Positions 47,907 through 56,989 of a stretch of DNA of 64,000 nt are shown here, piece after piece. The position numbers and the translations under genes are program-made. Positions within the stretch are counted from its first letter, which is position 1. Each line of letters opens with the position of its first letter. This DNA is from Saccharothrix australiensis. GTDB taxonomy: Bacteria > Actinomycetota > Actinomycetes > Mycobacteriales > Pseudonocardiaceae. The notes below the pieces were generated by a model that saw only the letters and a list, made by a program, of their open reading frames with translations, was not told the origin of the DNA and made no database searches. The stretch lies in assembly GCF_003634935.1 (NCBI RefSeq), contig NZ_RBXO01000001.1:310001-374000 (forward strand), in the 5' to 3' direction.

Positions 47907-49414
47907 TTGGGACGCTCCACCATGACTGTGTACTGGTCGGCGATCGCGGGTTGCTGCGGGCGCGGCTTGGGCGTGGTCTTCGGCGCGCGCGCCGCGTCGG
48001 AGATGCGCAGCAGCAGCGCCACCAGGATGTAGTTCGCCAGCAGCGACGAACCGCCCTTGGACAGGAACGGCGCGGTGATGCCCGTCATCGGGATCAGCTT
48101 GGTGACGCCGCCGACGATGATGAAGATCTGGAACGCCACCGCGAACGCCAGGCCGCCGCCCAGCAGCTTGCCGAACGTGTCGCGGACCGACAGCGCGGCC
48201 CGCAGGCCGCGCATCGCCAGCACCGTGTAGATCAGCAGCACCGCGGACAGCCCGACGAAGCCCAGCTCCTCGCCGATCACGGCGGTGATGAAGTCGGTGT
48301 TGGCCTCCGGGATCTGGTCCGGCCGCCCGCCGCCGAGGCCGGCGCCGAACAGGCCGCCGGTGCCCAGCCCGAACAGGGACTGGACGATCTGGTAGCCCTT
48401 GTTGGTGGCGTCGGCGAACGGGTCCAGCCAGTTCTGCACGCGGATCTGGACGTGGCCGAACAGCTTCCAGGCCACCACCGCGCCGACGGAGAACATGACC
48501 ACGCCGACCACGACCCACGCGGCGCGCTCGGTCGCCACGTACAGCAGCACGAGCACGATGCCGAAGAACAGCAGCGACGAGCCCAGGTCCTTCTGGAGGA
48601 CCATGATGCTCACGCCGACCAGCCACGCGGCGACCAGCGGGCCCAGGTCGCGCGCCCGCGGCAGGTCCAGGCCGAGCACCCGGCGGCCGGCCGTGGTGAA
48701 CAGGTCGCGCTTGGACACCAGGAACGCCGCGAAGAACACCATCAGCAGGATCTTCGCGAACTCGCCCGGCTGGATGGAGAACGCGCCGAACGCCAGCCAG
48801 ATCTTCGCGCCGTTGATCTCCGGCGCGATGAAGCTGGGGAGCACACCCGGCAGGACCAGCGCGACCAGGCCCAGGAAGCCGCATGTGTAGCCGTACTTGG
48901 CCAGCGTTCGGTGGTCGGAGAGCACCTTCAGGGCGGTGCAGAACAGCACCAGCGCGATCGCCGTCCACAGGACCTGCTTCGGCGCGGCGGCCGACCACAC
49001 CTGGCCGCCGGGCAGCTCGACGTCCTTCATGGCCAGGTCGATGCGGTGGATCATGACCAGGCCCAGGCCGTTGAGCAGCGCCACGCACGGCAGGATCGCC
49101 GGGTCCGCGTACGGCGCCCAGCGGCGCACCGCGAGGTGGGCCACGGACAGCAGGCCCAGGTAGGCGAGGCCCAACCACACGATGTTCATGGTCAGTTCCT
49201 GCTCCTGGTTCGCCTCCACCAGGATCAGGGCGATCGTCACCAGGAAGGCGGCGGCGGCGAGGAGACCCAGCTCGTGACCGCGCTTCGTGGGCGGCGTCAG
49301 CCCCGGCGACGTGCTGCTGGCCGCGGACGGCGCGTTGCCCCCCGCCGCGAGCGGGGCGCCGCCCCTCGCCGCCGCGAGTGGCGTGCCCTCCCCGCCGGGG
49401 ACCGGCGAACCCAT
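47903..49414 (-). CDS. rodA: SEDS peptidoglycan glycosyltransferase RodA/FtsW
   Basis: 503 residues. About 45 disordered Ala/Gly/Pro residues, then ten or more membrane helices. SEDS motifs: K-D-L-G-S-S-L-L-F-F (catalytic Asp region), F-S-I-Q-P-G-E-F-A-K and the C-terminal S-K-G-G-S-S. Polymerises lipid II as partner of PbpA. Confidence 0.95.
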   Translation of the reverse strand: MGSPVPGGEGTPLAAARGGAPLAAGGNAPSAASSTSPGLTPPTKRGHELGLLAAAAFLVTIALILVEANQEQELTMNIVWLGLAYLGLLSVAHLAVRRWAPYADPAILPCVALLNGLGLVMIHRIDLAMKDVELPGGQVWSAAAPKQVLWTAIALVLFCTALKVLSDHRTLAKYGYTCGFLGLVALVLPGVLPSFIAPEINGAKIWLAFGAFSIQPGEFAKILLMVFFAAFLVSKRDLFTTAGRRVLGLDLPRARDLGPLVAAWLVGVSIMVLQKDLGSSLLFFGIVLVLLYVATERAAWVVVGVVMFSVGAVVAWKLFGHVQIRVQNWLDPFADATNKGYQIVQSLFGLGTGGLFGAGLGGGRPDQIPEANTDFITAVIGEELGFVGLSAVLLIYTVLAMRGLRAALSVRDTFGKLLGGGLAFAVAFQIFIIVGGVTKLIPMTGITAPFLSKGGSSLLANYILVALLLRISDAARAPKTTPKPRPQQPAIADQYTVMVERPK

Positions 49415-49418
49415 GCTT

Positions 49419-50822
49419 CTACTGACCCTTCCGGCAGTCCGTGCCCGGCTTCAGCGCGGGCGGGGTGGGCACCGGGGTGCCCTCCTGGGTGGTGGTCGTC
49501 GTCGCGGCGGAGGTCGCGGACGGGTCCACGGGCGTGGTGGTGGTGGTCGTCGTCGGGGTCGCCGCGCCGGTCGAGGTCCGCTCCTTCGGGCAGAACGGGA
49601 GCGTCTGCTCGGTGCGCAGGAGGCGGATGGCCTCGCGCGCGCCCTCCAGGCCGTCCGCGACGGTGATGCCGCCGCGCACCACGTCCCTGGTCGCGACCTT
49701 CAGGTCGTCGACGGTGATCGGTTCGCACGCCTGCGCGTCGGGCGGGCACGAGCCCTCCACCAGCGTGTGCAGGTCGAACCCGAGGACGCTGCCGGTGACG
49801 CCGCGGAACACCGACACCTGGCCGTCCGGCCCCGCGCCCACGTAGTACTGGCGCAGCACGTACCAGCGGGTGCCCAGGCCCGCCGCCGCCAGCAGCAGGA
49901 GCAGGAACACCACGATGCCCAGCGCCTTGAGGCGGTTGCCGCGCGCCCGGCGCGGGTCCGCGGGCGGCTGCGGCGGCTCGGGGCGCGGCGGCAGCGGCCG
50001 GGGGCCCGTGATCGAACTCGCCCGCGAGGCGGGCGAGTCGGGTGGCGGCGGGTCCTCGCCGCCGTCGCCCGCCGCGCCGCCCACGATCGGGGCGTCCTCG
50101 CCGAAGTCCACGTCGACCACGTCGGCGACCACGACCGTCACGTTGTCCGGCCCGCCGCCCTTGAGCGCCAGCTCGATCATCCGGTCCGCGCACGCCTGCG
50201 GGTCCGGGATGCGGATGGCCTCCTCCAGGGTCTCCTGGCTCACCACGCCGGACAGGCCGTCCGAGCAGAGCAGGTAGCGGTCGCCGGGCCGGGCCTCGCG
50301 CACCATCAGGCGCGGCTCCACCTCGTGCCCGGTCAGCGCGCGGAGCAGCAGCGACCGCTGCGGGTGCGTCGCCGCCTCCTCCTCGGTGATCCGGCCCTCG
50401 TCGATCAGCGACTGCACGAACGTGTCGTCGTGGGTGATCTGCGAGAACGTGCCGTTGCGCAAGAGGTACGCCCGCGAGTCGCCGATGTGCACCAGGCCCA
50501 GCCGGGAACCCGCGAAGAGCACGGCGGTGAGCGTCGTGCCCATGCCGTCGAGGTCGGGGTCGGACTGCACGAGCTCGGAGATCGCGCCGTTGCCCGCGAT
50601 CACCGCCTCGCGGAGCTGGCCGAGCAGGTCGTCGCCGGGCTCGTCGTCGTCGAGCGGGGCCAGCGCGGCGATGACGACCTTGCTGGCGACCTCGCCCGCG
50701 GCGTGGCCGCCCATGCCGTCGGCGAGCGCGAGCAGGCGGGGGCCCGCGTACACGGAGTCCTGGTTGTTGGAACGCACCAGGCCCCGGTCGCTGCGGGCCG
50801 CGTATCGAAGGACGAGGGTCAT
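49419..50822 (-). CDS. pstP: PP2C-type Ser/Thr phosphatase PstP
   Basis: 467 residues. PP2C domain (1-235) with metal motifs R-S-N-N-Q-D, L-A-D-G-M-G-G-H, H-I-G-D-S-R and G-G-P-D-N-V-T. A Pro-rich linker, one membrane helix near 302-322 and an outside domain with a Thr-rich tail follow. Counteracts PknA and PknB. Overlaps the fhaB stop (ATGA). Confidence 0.96.
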   Translation of the reverse strand: MTLVLRYAARSDRGLVRSNNQDSVYAGPRLLALADGMGGHAAGEVASKVVIAALAPLDDDEPGDDLLGQLREAVIAGNGAISELVQSDPDLDGMGTTLTAVLFAGSRLGLVHIGDSRAYLLRNGTFSQITHDDTFVQSLIDEGRITEEEAATHPQRSLLLRALTGHEVEPRLMVREARPGDRYLLCSDGLSGVVSQETLEEAIRIPDPQACADRMIELALKGGGPDNVTVVVADVVDVDFGEDAPIVGGAAGDGGEDPPPPDSPASRASSITGPRPLPPRPEPPQPPADPRRARGNRLKALGIVVFLLLLLAAAGLGTRWYVLRQYYVGAGPDGQVSVFRGVTGSVLGFDLHTLVEGSCPPDAQACEPITVDDLKVATRDVVRGGITVADGLEGAREAIRLLRTEQTLPFCPKERTSTGAATPTTTTTTTPVDPSATSAATTTTTQEGTPVPTPPALKPGTDCRKGQ

Positions 50823-51280
50823 GAGCGCAGCTCGATCACCGTTTTGCCGATTCGGATCGGGGAACCCAGCGGGACCCGGATGGGGGCCGTGACCTTCGCC
50901 CGGTCGAGGTACGTGCCGTTCGTGGAGCCGAGGTCCTCCACGTACCAGTCCGCGCCGCGCATGGACAGCCGCGCGTGCCTGGTCGACGCGAAGTCGTCGT
51001 CCAGGACGAGCGTGGAGTCGTCCGCGCGGCCGATCAGGATCGGCCTGCCGTCCAGGGAGATGCGCGTGCCCGCCAGCGCGCCGTGCGTGACGACGAGCTG
51101 CCGGGGCGCCTTGCTGCCCTTGGCGGCTTTCTTGGGCCCTCTACGCAGGCTCGGCGTCGGAACGCGCAGTCCCGACGCCGCGTACAGGTCGGACCGGACC
51201 ACTCTCAGCGCAGCAAACACGAACAACCAGAGCAGGATGAGGAAACCCGCTCTGGTCAGCTGCATCACCAGCTCTGGCAC
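50819..51280 (-). CDS. fhaB: FHA-domain protein FhaB (FipA)
   Basis: 153 residues. One N-terminal membrane helix (about 8-28), linker, and an FHA domain (about 75-150) with I-G-R, the S-T-R-H core and D-L-G-S-T-N-G-T. It reads phospho-Thr marks left by the kinases. GTG start. Confidence 0.95.
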   Translation of the reverse strand: MPELVMQLTRAGFLILLWLFVFAALRVVRSDLYAASGLRVPTPSLRRGPKKAAKGSKAPRQLVVTHGALAGTRISLDGRPILIGRADDSTLVLDDDFASTRHARLSMRGADWYVEDLGSTNGTYLDRAKVTAPIRVPLGSPIRIGKTVIELRS

Positions 51281-51337
51281 CGGATGTAACCGCTCCTGCC
51301 TTGAGTGCCGTCACGCCTTCGCCCGTCTCGACCGGCT

Positions 51338-52504
51338 CTAACCCTGGGTGCGGAAGACCAGCGAGGAGTGGCCGATGCGGACGACGTCGCCTTCCGCGAG
51401 CTGCCAAGTCTGCACCGGGGTCCCGTTCACCGTGGTCCCGTTTGTCGAACCGAGATCAGCGAGCATGGCACTGTGCCCGTCCCAGGTGATCTCCAGGTGC
51501 CTCCTGGAGACGCCCGTGTCGGGCAGGCGGAAGTCGGCTTCCTGGCCGCGGCCGACCACGTTGCCGCCCTGCTTGAGGTTGTACGTCCGGTTCGAGCCGT
51601 CGTCCAGGTGCAGCGTCGCGCTCAGCTGGCGGGGGCCGGACTGCACCGCGGGCGGCGCGTAGCCCTGGGCGGGGTCGCCGTAGCCCTGCTGCCCGTAGCC
51701 CTGGTCGTAGCCGGGCTGCTGGCCGTAGCCCTGCTGGCCGTAACCCTGGTCGTAGCCGGGCTGCTGCCCGTAGCCCTGGTCGTAACCGGGCTGGCCGTAG
51801 CCCTGGTCGTAGCCCGGCTGGCCGTAACCCGGCTGCTGGCCGTAGCCCTGGTCGTAGCCCTGCGGCTGCTGCTGGCCGTAGCCCTGGTCGTAACCGGGCT
51901 GGCCGTAGCCCTGGTCGTAGCCGGGCTGCTGCCCGTAGCCCTGGTCGTAACCCTGCTGCTGCTGGCCGTAACCCTGGTCGTAGCCCTGTTGCTGGCCGTA
52001 GCCGCCCTGCGCATAGGGGTCGTAGCCGGGCTGGCCCTGTCCTTGTCCGTAGCCGGGAGGCTGGCTCATCGATCCGTCTCCTGCAGTGCGAGGTGGTGCT
52101 GACCGTCGGCTGGCAACTTTCACGTCGGGGTCGACGGACGAGCTGGTTCGGAACTGTCCGGTGTGCAGCGCGTCGGAGCGCTCAAGGGAGACTACGACGT
52201 CACCATAGGTATCCCATCCGCTCTCTTCGAGGTGCTCCCGGATGGAGTCACCGAGAAGCTGGGTGATGCGTAGTTCATCCTGGCCGTCACCGGCAAGCCG
52301 ATCGTGGTCCTGCGGGCCCAGCAGGACCTGGTAGTGGTTCGGCGCCAGCAGCCTGCCACCCGCGAGCTCGCGGATGTTGACCTCGGCCTCCCGCGCGAGG
52401 GCCTGCGCGACTTCCTGCGGGACGACGTTGCCGCCGAACACCCGCGCGAAGGTGTTGCCGACGATGCCTTCGAGACGGCGCTCGAAGCGCTGTACGAGGC
52501 CCAC
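51338..52504 (-). CDS. fhaA: FHA-domain protein FhaA with a Tyr/Gly/Gln-rich region
   Basis: 388 residues from GTG 52504 (GGAGGG ribosome site; the family start [12 protein letters not shown]). The N-terminal DUF3662 domain (about 1-120) is followed by a linker, about 130 residues of [10 protein letters not shown] repeats (about 155-285) and a C-terminal FHA domain (about 300-388) with G-R, S-R-R-H and D-L-G-S-T-N-G-T. In mycobacteria FhaA binds phosphorylated MviN and links kinase signalling to wall export. First gene of the growth operon. Confidence 0.95.
   Translation of the reverse strand: MGLVQRFERRLEGIVGNTFARVFGGNVVPQEVAQALAREAEVNIRELAGGRLLAPNHYQVLLGPQDHDRLAGDGQDELRITQLLGDSIREHLEESGWDTYGDVVVSLERSDALHTGQFRTSSSVDPDVKVASRRSAPPRTAGDGSMSQPPGYGQGQGQPGYDPYAQGGYGQQQGYDQGYGQQQQGYDQGYGQQPGYDQGYGQPGYDQGYGQQQPQGYDQGYGQQPGYGQPGYDQGYGQPGYDQGYGQQPGYDQGYGQQGYGQQPGYDQGYGQQGYGDPAQGYAPPAVQSGPRQLSATLHLDDGSNRTYNLKQGGNVVGRGQEADFRLPDTGVSRRHLEITWDGHSAMLADLGSTNGTTVNGTPVQTWQLAEGDVVRIGHSSLVFRTQG
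51650..52055 (-). repeat. Low-complexity [10 protein letters not shown] coding repeats in fhaA
   Basis: Imperfect in-frame repeats, basic unit G-Y-D-Q-G-Y-G-Q, of 24-33 bp on the DNA level, about fifteen units. Amino-acid make-up (Tyr, Gly, Gln) is prion-like. Confidence 0.85.
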
Positions 52505-52574
52505 GGCAACCCTCCGACTCGGTCGACTTCTGGCACCGATCGTATCCGGGGTGACGTGCCGGTACACGGGGCAA

Positions 52575-52605
52575 TTGGTAACCCGGACGAGGGCCGTGCT
52601 AGTGT
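52575..52605 (+). promoter_or_regulatory. Possible promoter of tRNA-Leu
   Basis: TTGGTA (52575-52580) and TAGTGT (52600-52605), 19 bp apart, ending 15 bp before the tRNA. Confidence 0.45.
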
Positions 52606-52620
52606 TCTCCACGTCGCTCC

Positions 52621-52706
52621 GGGCGAGTGGCGGAATGGCAGACGCGCACGGTTCAGGTCCGTGTGTCCGAAAGGACGTGGGGGTTCAACTCCCCCCTCGC
52701 CCACCA
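52621..52706 (+). tRNA. leuT: tRNA-Leu (CAG)
   Basis: Acceptor GGGCGAG with CTCGCCC, anticodon stem CACGG/CCGTG with loop TTCAGGT (anticodon CAG), a long variable arm TGTCCGAAAGGACG, and the T-arm with GTTCAAC. CCA is encoded (52704-52706). The island begins at its 3' end. In mycobacteria a tRNA-Leu sits at the same place after fhaA. Confidence 0.96.
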
Positions 52707-52905
52707 GGGACTGATGACGAAATCAGTCCACTCGGACCGATGTTTTGAGGTTCGAGCTTGATCAGCAGCACTGAGGCCCCGCAGATGCGGGGCCTCAGTG
52801 CTGTTCGGGGTGGATCGGTGTCCGGCTGTGTCTGTGGCGTAGACCACTCGTTCGGGCTAGCGGGGTTGGTCGGTTCGATGCGTCCATTCGGTGAGGGGCC
52901 GGGTG
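52701..52905. repeat. Left direct repeat of the island
   Basis: It starts at the tRNA-Leu 3' CCACCA, then has a GGACTGAT (52708-52715)/ATCAGTCC (52722-52729) hairpin, the terminator at 52767-52802, and the last codons of the transposase. The copy at 60294-60499 is about 85-90% identical and in the same orientation. Confidence 0.88.
52767..52802. terminator. Two-way terminator between tRNA-Leu and the transposase
   Basis: Stem of 16-17 bp (AGCACTGAGGCCCCGC at 52767-52782, complement ending at 52802). Its counterpart in the right repeat is 60363-60394, with a changed loop but kept stem. Confidence 0.8.
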
Positions 52906-54593
52906 TGGCGTCGTCGTGGCCTTCGTCGAGGCGGGGTGCTCGGATCGGCCGGGTATGCGTGGTGCCAGTGGGCGTGTTTGCGCAGGTTGGACGCTGCGAG
53001 TTGGAATCCGAGCAGGAAGGTGGTGGCGGCGATGCCCCGGATGCGGCGGGTTCCGGAAGACTCCAGGCCGACGTTGGCGGGGTCTTTGAGGTAGCCGTTC
53101 GTGCCCTCGATGCCGTTGCGAAGTGTGTGATATGCGTTACGCCACCTTGGGGTGGCGTAGGGCAGGGCTTGGTGGTGCTTGGCGCCAGCTTCGGGCGGGA
53201 TGGTCACCGACTGTTGTCCGCAGATCGCGGGTGGGGTGACCGGGCTCGTGGCCGGGGTGACGGTGGGCTTGGCGGTGAACCGCATCGACTGTTTCTTCAG
53301 GGGGCAGCGAACGGCGGGCGTGGGACCGGCGGCCGGGCAGGACATCCGCTGGTGGCCTTCGGCGTCGGGGTTGGCTTTGGGGCGCAGTTCGTAGTCGGTG
53401 CGGGCGGCTACGCGCTGTCGCCAGGTCTGCTCGTCGGTGCGTTGTTCGCGGAAGTCGCCGGTGGCGTGGATGAGGGCGGCGGGCATGTGGGGGCAGTGCC
53501 AGCGTCCTTCGACCTGGATGGCGCCGGCGTGTTCGGCCTGGATGCCGAGTTGGTCGTCGCGGTAGTCGAACAGGGGTTGGAAGCCCAGGGCGCGGGCGGG
53601 GAGTTGGAAGGTGTCGGGGTCGCTGTTGTTGTAGGCGCGGTCGGCGGCGAGCAGGCCGGTGGGCCAACCGTTGGCGACGGCCTGGCGCAGGACGTCGGCC
53701 GCGGCACCACCGGGTCGGTGGCCTGGAGGTTCCACGGTGTAGCCGCCGACGAGGACCGGTGGGGCGATGCGGTCGTCGACGGGATGGGTGGAGCCGTTGA
53801 CCAGCAGGGTGGCCTCGTAGCCGAACAGTTCCCGCAGGATCTTCTTCGCGGACTTTCCGGTGATCTTCGTCGCACTCCTGGGCGTGCGGCTCGTCGACCG
53901 CTCGGTGGGGTCGGGCTTGTCCGCGGTGGTGCGCAGGTAGAGGCCGGCGTCGGGGTCGGCCGAGGTCGTGCCCGCGGAGCGGGAGGGTTTGCGGGCGTGG
54001 GTCCTGAACGGTGTGGCGTCGACGCAGCTGCCGGTGGCCGGGTAGGCCCGCAGGGTGTGGAGCAGTCTGGTGAAGCTCGGGGCGAGTACCCGGTTGCCCA
54101 CCCAGTCCCGGAGTCGTCTGCGGTCGTCCCGTTGCCCGTCGGACAGCGGGACGAGCCTGGCTGCGAACTCGGTCTCGGTCAGGCGTCGGTTCTTCGGTGT
54201 CGGGGAGTCGTCGAACACGGCGACCATGGCGTGGAACAGCCGGCGGACCACCGCGTAGGACGCTTCCACCGAGTTCGCCGTCAGGGGCCGCGGCGCGATG
54301 CCGAGGCTGTCGCGGGAGCGGGCGGTGAGCCGGTGGTGCAGCAGCAGGTTGACGCCGCTGAGCAGCACATTCCGGTCGGTCACGGCACACAGCAGCAGGC
54401 CGACCAGCAGGGCCTCCACGGTGAGCGTGCGCGGCCGTCCGGCCGGGCTGCGTCGTCTGCGGTCCAGGGCGGTGGTGAAGAACCCGGCCAGGCCGGTGGC
54501 GGCGATGTAGGCACGGGCCCGGTCGACCTCGGCGTCCGACACGGGAACCAGTTCCTCGCCCAGCACGGCCTCGGCCGCCGCGGCGGCGTTCAC
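52857..54593 (-). CDS. DDE transposase of the island module
   Basis: 578 residues. A DDE_Tnp_1-like catalytic triad can be placed at Asp192 (S-C-V-D-A-T-P-F), Asp318 (L-A-A-D-R-A-Y-N-N) and Glu496 (G-I-E-G-T-N-G-Y-L-K). Between the last two are four Cys (C-P-H, S-C-P, R-C-P, I-C-G) that may bind zinc. A basic C-terminus follows. The start overlaps the stop of the recombinase-like gene, so the two are co-translated. A decayed copy of its C-terminal third lies at 60452-60940. IS family not assigned with certainty. Confidence 0.8.
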   Translation of the reverse strand: MNAAAAAEAVLGEELVPVSDAEVDRARAYIAATGLAGFFTTALDRRRRSPAGRPRTLTVEALLVGLLLCAVTDRNVLLSGVNLLLHHRLTARSRDSLGIAPRPLTANSVEASYAVVRRLFHAMVAVFDDSPTPKNRRLTETEFAARLVPLSDGQRDDRRRLRDWVGNRVLAPSFTRLLHTLRAYPATGSCVDATPFRTHARKPSRSAGTTSADPDAGLYLRTTADKPDPTERSTSRTPRSATKITGKSAKKILRELFGYEATLLVNGSTHPVDDRIAPPVLVGGYTVEPPGHRPGGAAADVLRQAVANGWPTGLLAADRAYNNSDPDTFQLPARALGFQPLFDYRDDQLGIQAEHAGAIQVEGRWHCPHMPAALIHATGDFREQRTDEQTWRQRVAARTDYELRPKANPDAEGHQRMSCPAAGPTPAVRCPLKKQSMRFTAKPTVTPATSPVTPPAICGQQSVTIPPEAGAKHHQALPYATPRWRNAYHTLRNGIEGTNGYLKDPANVGLESSGTRRIRGIAATTFLLGFQLAASNLRKHAHWHHAYPADPSTPPRRRPRRRHTRPLTEWTHRTDQPR

Positions 54594-55519
54594 GACAGGG
54601 TGCGCTGGTGTCGCTCGGCACGCCGGGCGTCCACGGCGGGCAGGTGGGGCAGCAGCCGGTCCAGGCTCGACAGGCCGTCCAGTCCGGCGATGGCGACCAG
54701 CACGGTCAGCGGTGTCCCCGCCGCCAGGTGCTCGGCCAGCCAGGTGTCACGCAGGCGTGACACCCTGACCTGCGGGGTAGTGGGACCGCGATGAGTGCGC
54801 GCCAGGAAGTTCGACACGAGGTTCTTGGCCCGGACGGCGTGGGGCCGGAACAGGAATCCGGGATGCGACCGTCGGGACTGATCGGCCAGAACCGTCTCCC
54901 AGCGGTCGCGGCAGATGACCGTCCGCGACCGTCGCCCGGTGATCTCGACCACGACCGCTCCGTTGCCGACCTCCCGGACACAGCCCGCGTGCAGGTCGAT
55001 GACCTCGTCGGCGGACAACCCGCATCCCAGACCGAGCACGAGAAGCTGCTGACAACCGTCTCTCAGCGCGGCGGTGGGCTGGCCACGGGCCCAGGACCAC
55101 AGAGCGGCCAGTTCCCCCGCCGTGTAAGGGCGGGAGGTGTCCGACGCGGACAGCGGCACGGGCTTGCCCCCGTCGACCCCGCACACGGCCTCGGACAGCC
55201 GTCGCAGCCGCGCCCGGTATGTCGAGCGCGTATGCCTGGACAGGCCGACGCACCCCAGGTCGAGGAACCAGTCGACCGTCGTGGGTTCCAGCCAGGACGT
55301 CGGATCGGTGATCCCGTGTCCGTCGCAGAACATCGCCAGGCGTGCGGTGACCGACATCAGTTCGGCCGCGTCGTAGGGCAGACCGGGGCCGGCCCGGGAC
55401 ACCAGCGCCCGCACCTCGCCCGCGACCCGGTCCCACGCCGGTGGGGCGTTGCGGGGCACGTAGGTGGCGATCCGTCGCTCCACCGCTCTCCTCGGCAGGT
55501 AGACACCAGGAGCGACCAT
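54590..55519 (-). CDS. Tyrosine-recombinase-like protein lacking catalytic residues
   Basis: 309 residues from ATG 55519 (the conserved-looking part starts there; upstream frame is the HTH gene read backwards). The order is SAM-like N-terminal helices (T-S-W-L-E-P-T-T-V-D-W-F-L ... L-S-R-H-T-R-S-T-Y-R-A-R-L) then a catalytic-fold region. The box I Arg is replaced (L-G-C-G-L-S-A-D-E-V), the box II His is Ser (V-S-R-L-R-D-T-W-L), and no nucleophilic Tyr is seen at the end (L-D-R-L-L-P-H-L). So it is probably a DNA-binding partner, not an active integrase. Confidence 0.72.
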   Translation of the reverse strand: MVAPGVYLPRRAVERRIATYVPRNAPPAWDRVAGEVRALVSRAGPGLPYDAAELMSVTARLAMFCDGHGITDPTSWLEPTTVDWFLDLGCVGLSRHTRSTYRARLRRLSEAVCGVDGGKPVPLSASDTSRPYTAGELAALWSWARGQPTAALRDGCQQLLVLGLGCGLSADEVIDLHAGCVREVGNGAVVVEITGRRSRTVICRDRWETVLADQSRRSHPGFLFRPHAVRAKNLVSNFLARTHRGPTTPQVRVSRLRDTWLAEHLAAGTPLTVLVAIAGLDGLSSLDRLLPHLPAVDARRAERHQRTLS

Positions 55520-55533
55520 GCTATTCGAGTAGC
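55520..55533. promoter_or_regulatory. Near-perfect palindrome between divergent module genes
   Basis: GCTATTCGAGTAGC lies in the 36-bp gap between the recombinase-like and HTH genes, abutting the ATG of the former. Likely operator of the HTH protein. Confidence 0.5.
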
Positions 55534-55555
55534 AACACTGTGGGGAGTGGGCTGA

Positions 55556-55864
55556 ATGGGTACCCGTCGAACCCGAGCACCGCGCGACCACGTCGTGTCC
55601 GGTCACTGGCCCCATGCCCGCCTCGACGGTGACCACGCCGCGGCGGTCGCGCAGGCGGTCTCCGCCCGACTCGCCCGCGTGCTGGCCGAACACGGACTCA
55701 GCCTCAACACCGTCAGCAAGACGGCGGCGGTCAACCGGCAGACGATCAGCAACGTCCTGGACGGGCGCGTCTGGCCGACCATCGCCGTGCTCGCCGACCT
55801 CGAACGAGCGCTCGACACGCCGATCGCACTCGACCCGTCCCTGTTGTCGGAAGAAAAAGCCTGA
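55556..55864 (+). CDS. XRE-like helix-turn-helix protein of the island module
   Basis: 102 residues. One helix-turn-helix (about 35-80; L-N-T-V-S-K-T-A-A-V-N-R-Q-T-I-S-N-V-L-D-G) in a short protein, as in mobile-element repressors. GGGGAGTG precedes the ATG. Divergent from the recombinase-transposase operon by 36 bp, so it probably controls it. Confidence 0.75.
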   Translation: MGTRRTRAPRDHVVSGHWPHARLDGDHAAAVAQAVSARLARVLAEHGLSLNTVSKTAAVNRQTISNVLDGRVWPTIAVLADLERALDTPIALDPSLLSEEKA

Positions 55865-56095
55865 TCACACAAAGGAAACCTCGTCAGGGCGTGCGTCATC
55901 GCGACACGCGAGGTCCACGATCAGGCGACGTTACGCGGGCCCGAAAGGCACAGGCGCTAACGTCGGCACGACAACGGACCCCGCGTGCCGCCTTCAGCGA
56001 CCGGATCTCCTAGCCCGAGAGGTCGCCGAAGCTGTGGGGGGATTCGTTGGAGGGTCGCCGTCCGAGGCGCCAACCTCGGACGGCGGCCTTGTTCG

Positions 56096-56989
56096 TCAGC
56101 TCACCCGTGGCCACCCTTCCTCGGCAATCGCCGGGTCGGTCGCGATGTAGGCACCGTCAACCGGCTTCTCGATCTCCTTGTCGGCCAGCAGCGTGGGCAG
56201 CACGGCCTCGACTGCGGAGACCGGTACCCCCAACGCCGACGCCAGCTGGTCCGGTCGCCATCGACGTCCAGAGGGCGACCTCAACACCTCGACGATCTGT
56301 CGCTCCAGATGCGCTACCGACCGGAAATCAACGGAGGGGTCTTCAGGCGACGGACTCAGGGTGGCGTCGACGTCCCAGGCTGGGTCACCAGTCCGGATCT
56401 CCACCAGTGCAGGAGCTGAGCCGGGTGCACCGACGGCCCGTCGATAGCGACCTGGCGCTCCCGACAAGCGGACGACCGTGCCCTCGTCGCACAACCGTTT
56501 GAGGATCTTGTTGAACTTCACCGTCGGTTCTCCGGGGAAGTACCCGCGCAGGACCGCACTGGTCCAGATCCGGTCGGGATCTGGATCTTCCATGACGGTC
56601 TTCCTGGAACGACTGGTCAATGAGTGGTCTTGGTCGGCCGCCGCGTCAACCGGGCCCCTCTGCCTGTCCTTCGAGCCCGTCCGGGCCCGCTGCGGGGGAT
56701 GGGATTCCTGAGACGGCGACGTGCGTGTCGTCCCACCGGCACCCCGCGAGTCGACCTCCCCGCCAAGACGATCACGCAGGAACTGCTGCACGATGGCCCC
56801 CAACCGGCCGTCCAGATCGGACTGGACACCGCGCTGACGGGACGCCTCCTCACGGAGCCGGGCGGCACGGAACAGCATCTCCTCCGCCCTCGCAGTCAAC
56901 TCGTCGGCCTCGGCCTCAGCCTGGCGGATGGACTCCTCAAGCCCTGCGACGACGCCGCCAATCGCCTCGCCAACGGTTACGGACTTCAC
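56096..56989 (-). CDS. Coiled-coil protein with winged-helix domains
   Basis: 297 residues from GTG 56989; not recognised. Residues about 5-70 form a Glu/Ala/Arg coiled coil, followed by a disordered basic stretch. Two winged-helix-like modules come next (about 135-190, R-I-W-T-S-A-V-L-R-G-Y-F; about 225-290, R-W-R-P-D-Q-L-A-S-A-L-G-V-P-V-S-A-V-E). It may be a regulator or sensor in the island cargo. Codon use is less GC-biased than the core genes. Confidence 0.6.
   Translation of the reverse strand: MKSVTVGEAIGGVVAGLEESIRQAEAEADELTARAEEMLFRAARLREEASRQRGVQSDLDGRLGAIVQQFLRDRLGGEVDSRGAGGTTRTSPSQESHPPQRARTGSKDRQRGPVDAAADQDHSLTSRSRKTVMEDPDPDRIWTSAVLRGYFPGEPTVKFNKILKRLCDEGTVVRLSGAPGRYRRAVGAPGSAPALVEIRTGDPAWDVDATLSPSPEDPSVDFRSVAHLERQIVEVLRSPSGRRWRPDQLASALGVPVSAVEAVLPTLLADKEIEKPVDGAYIATDPAIAEEGWPRVS

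Noticed and set aside
54590..55519. Active phage-type integrase
   Set aside because: Box I Arg, box II His and the Tyr nucleophile are not present in the expected segments.
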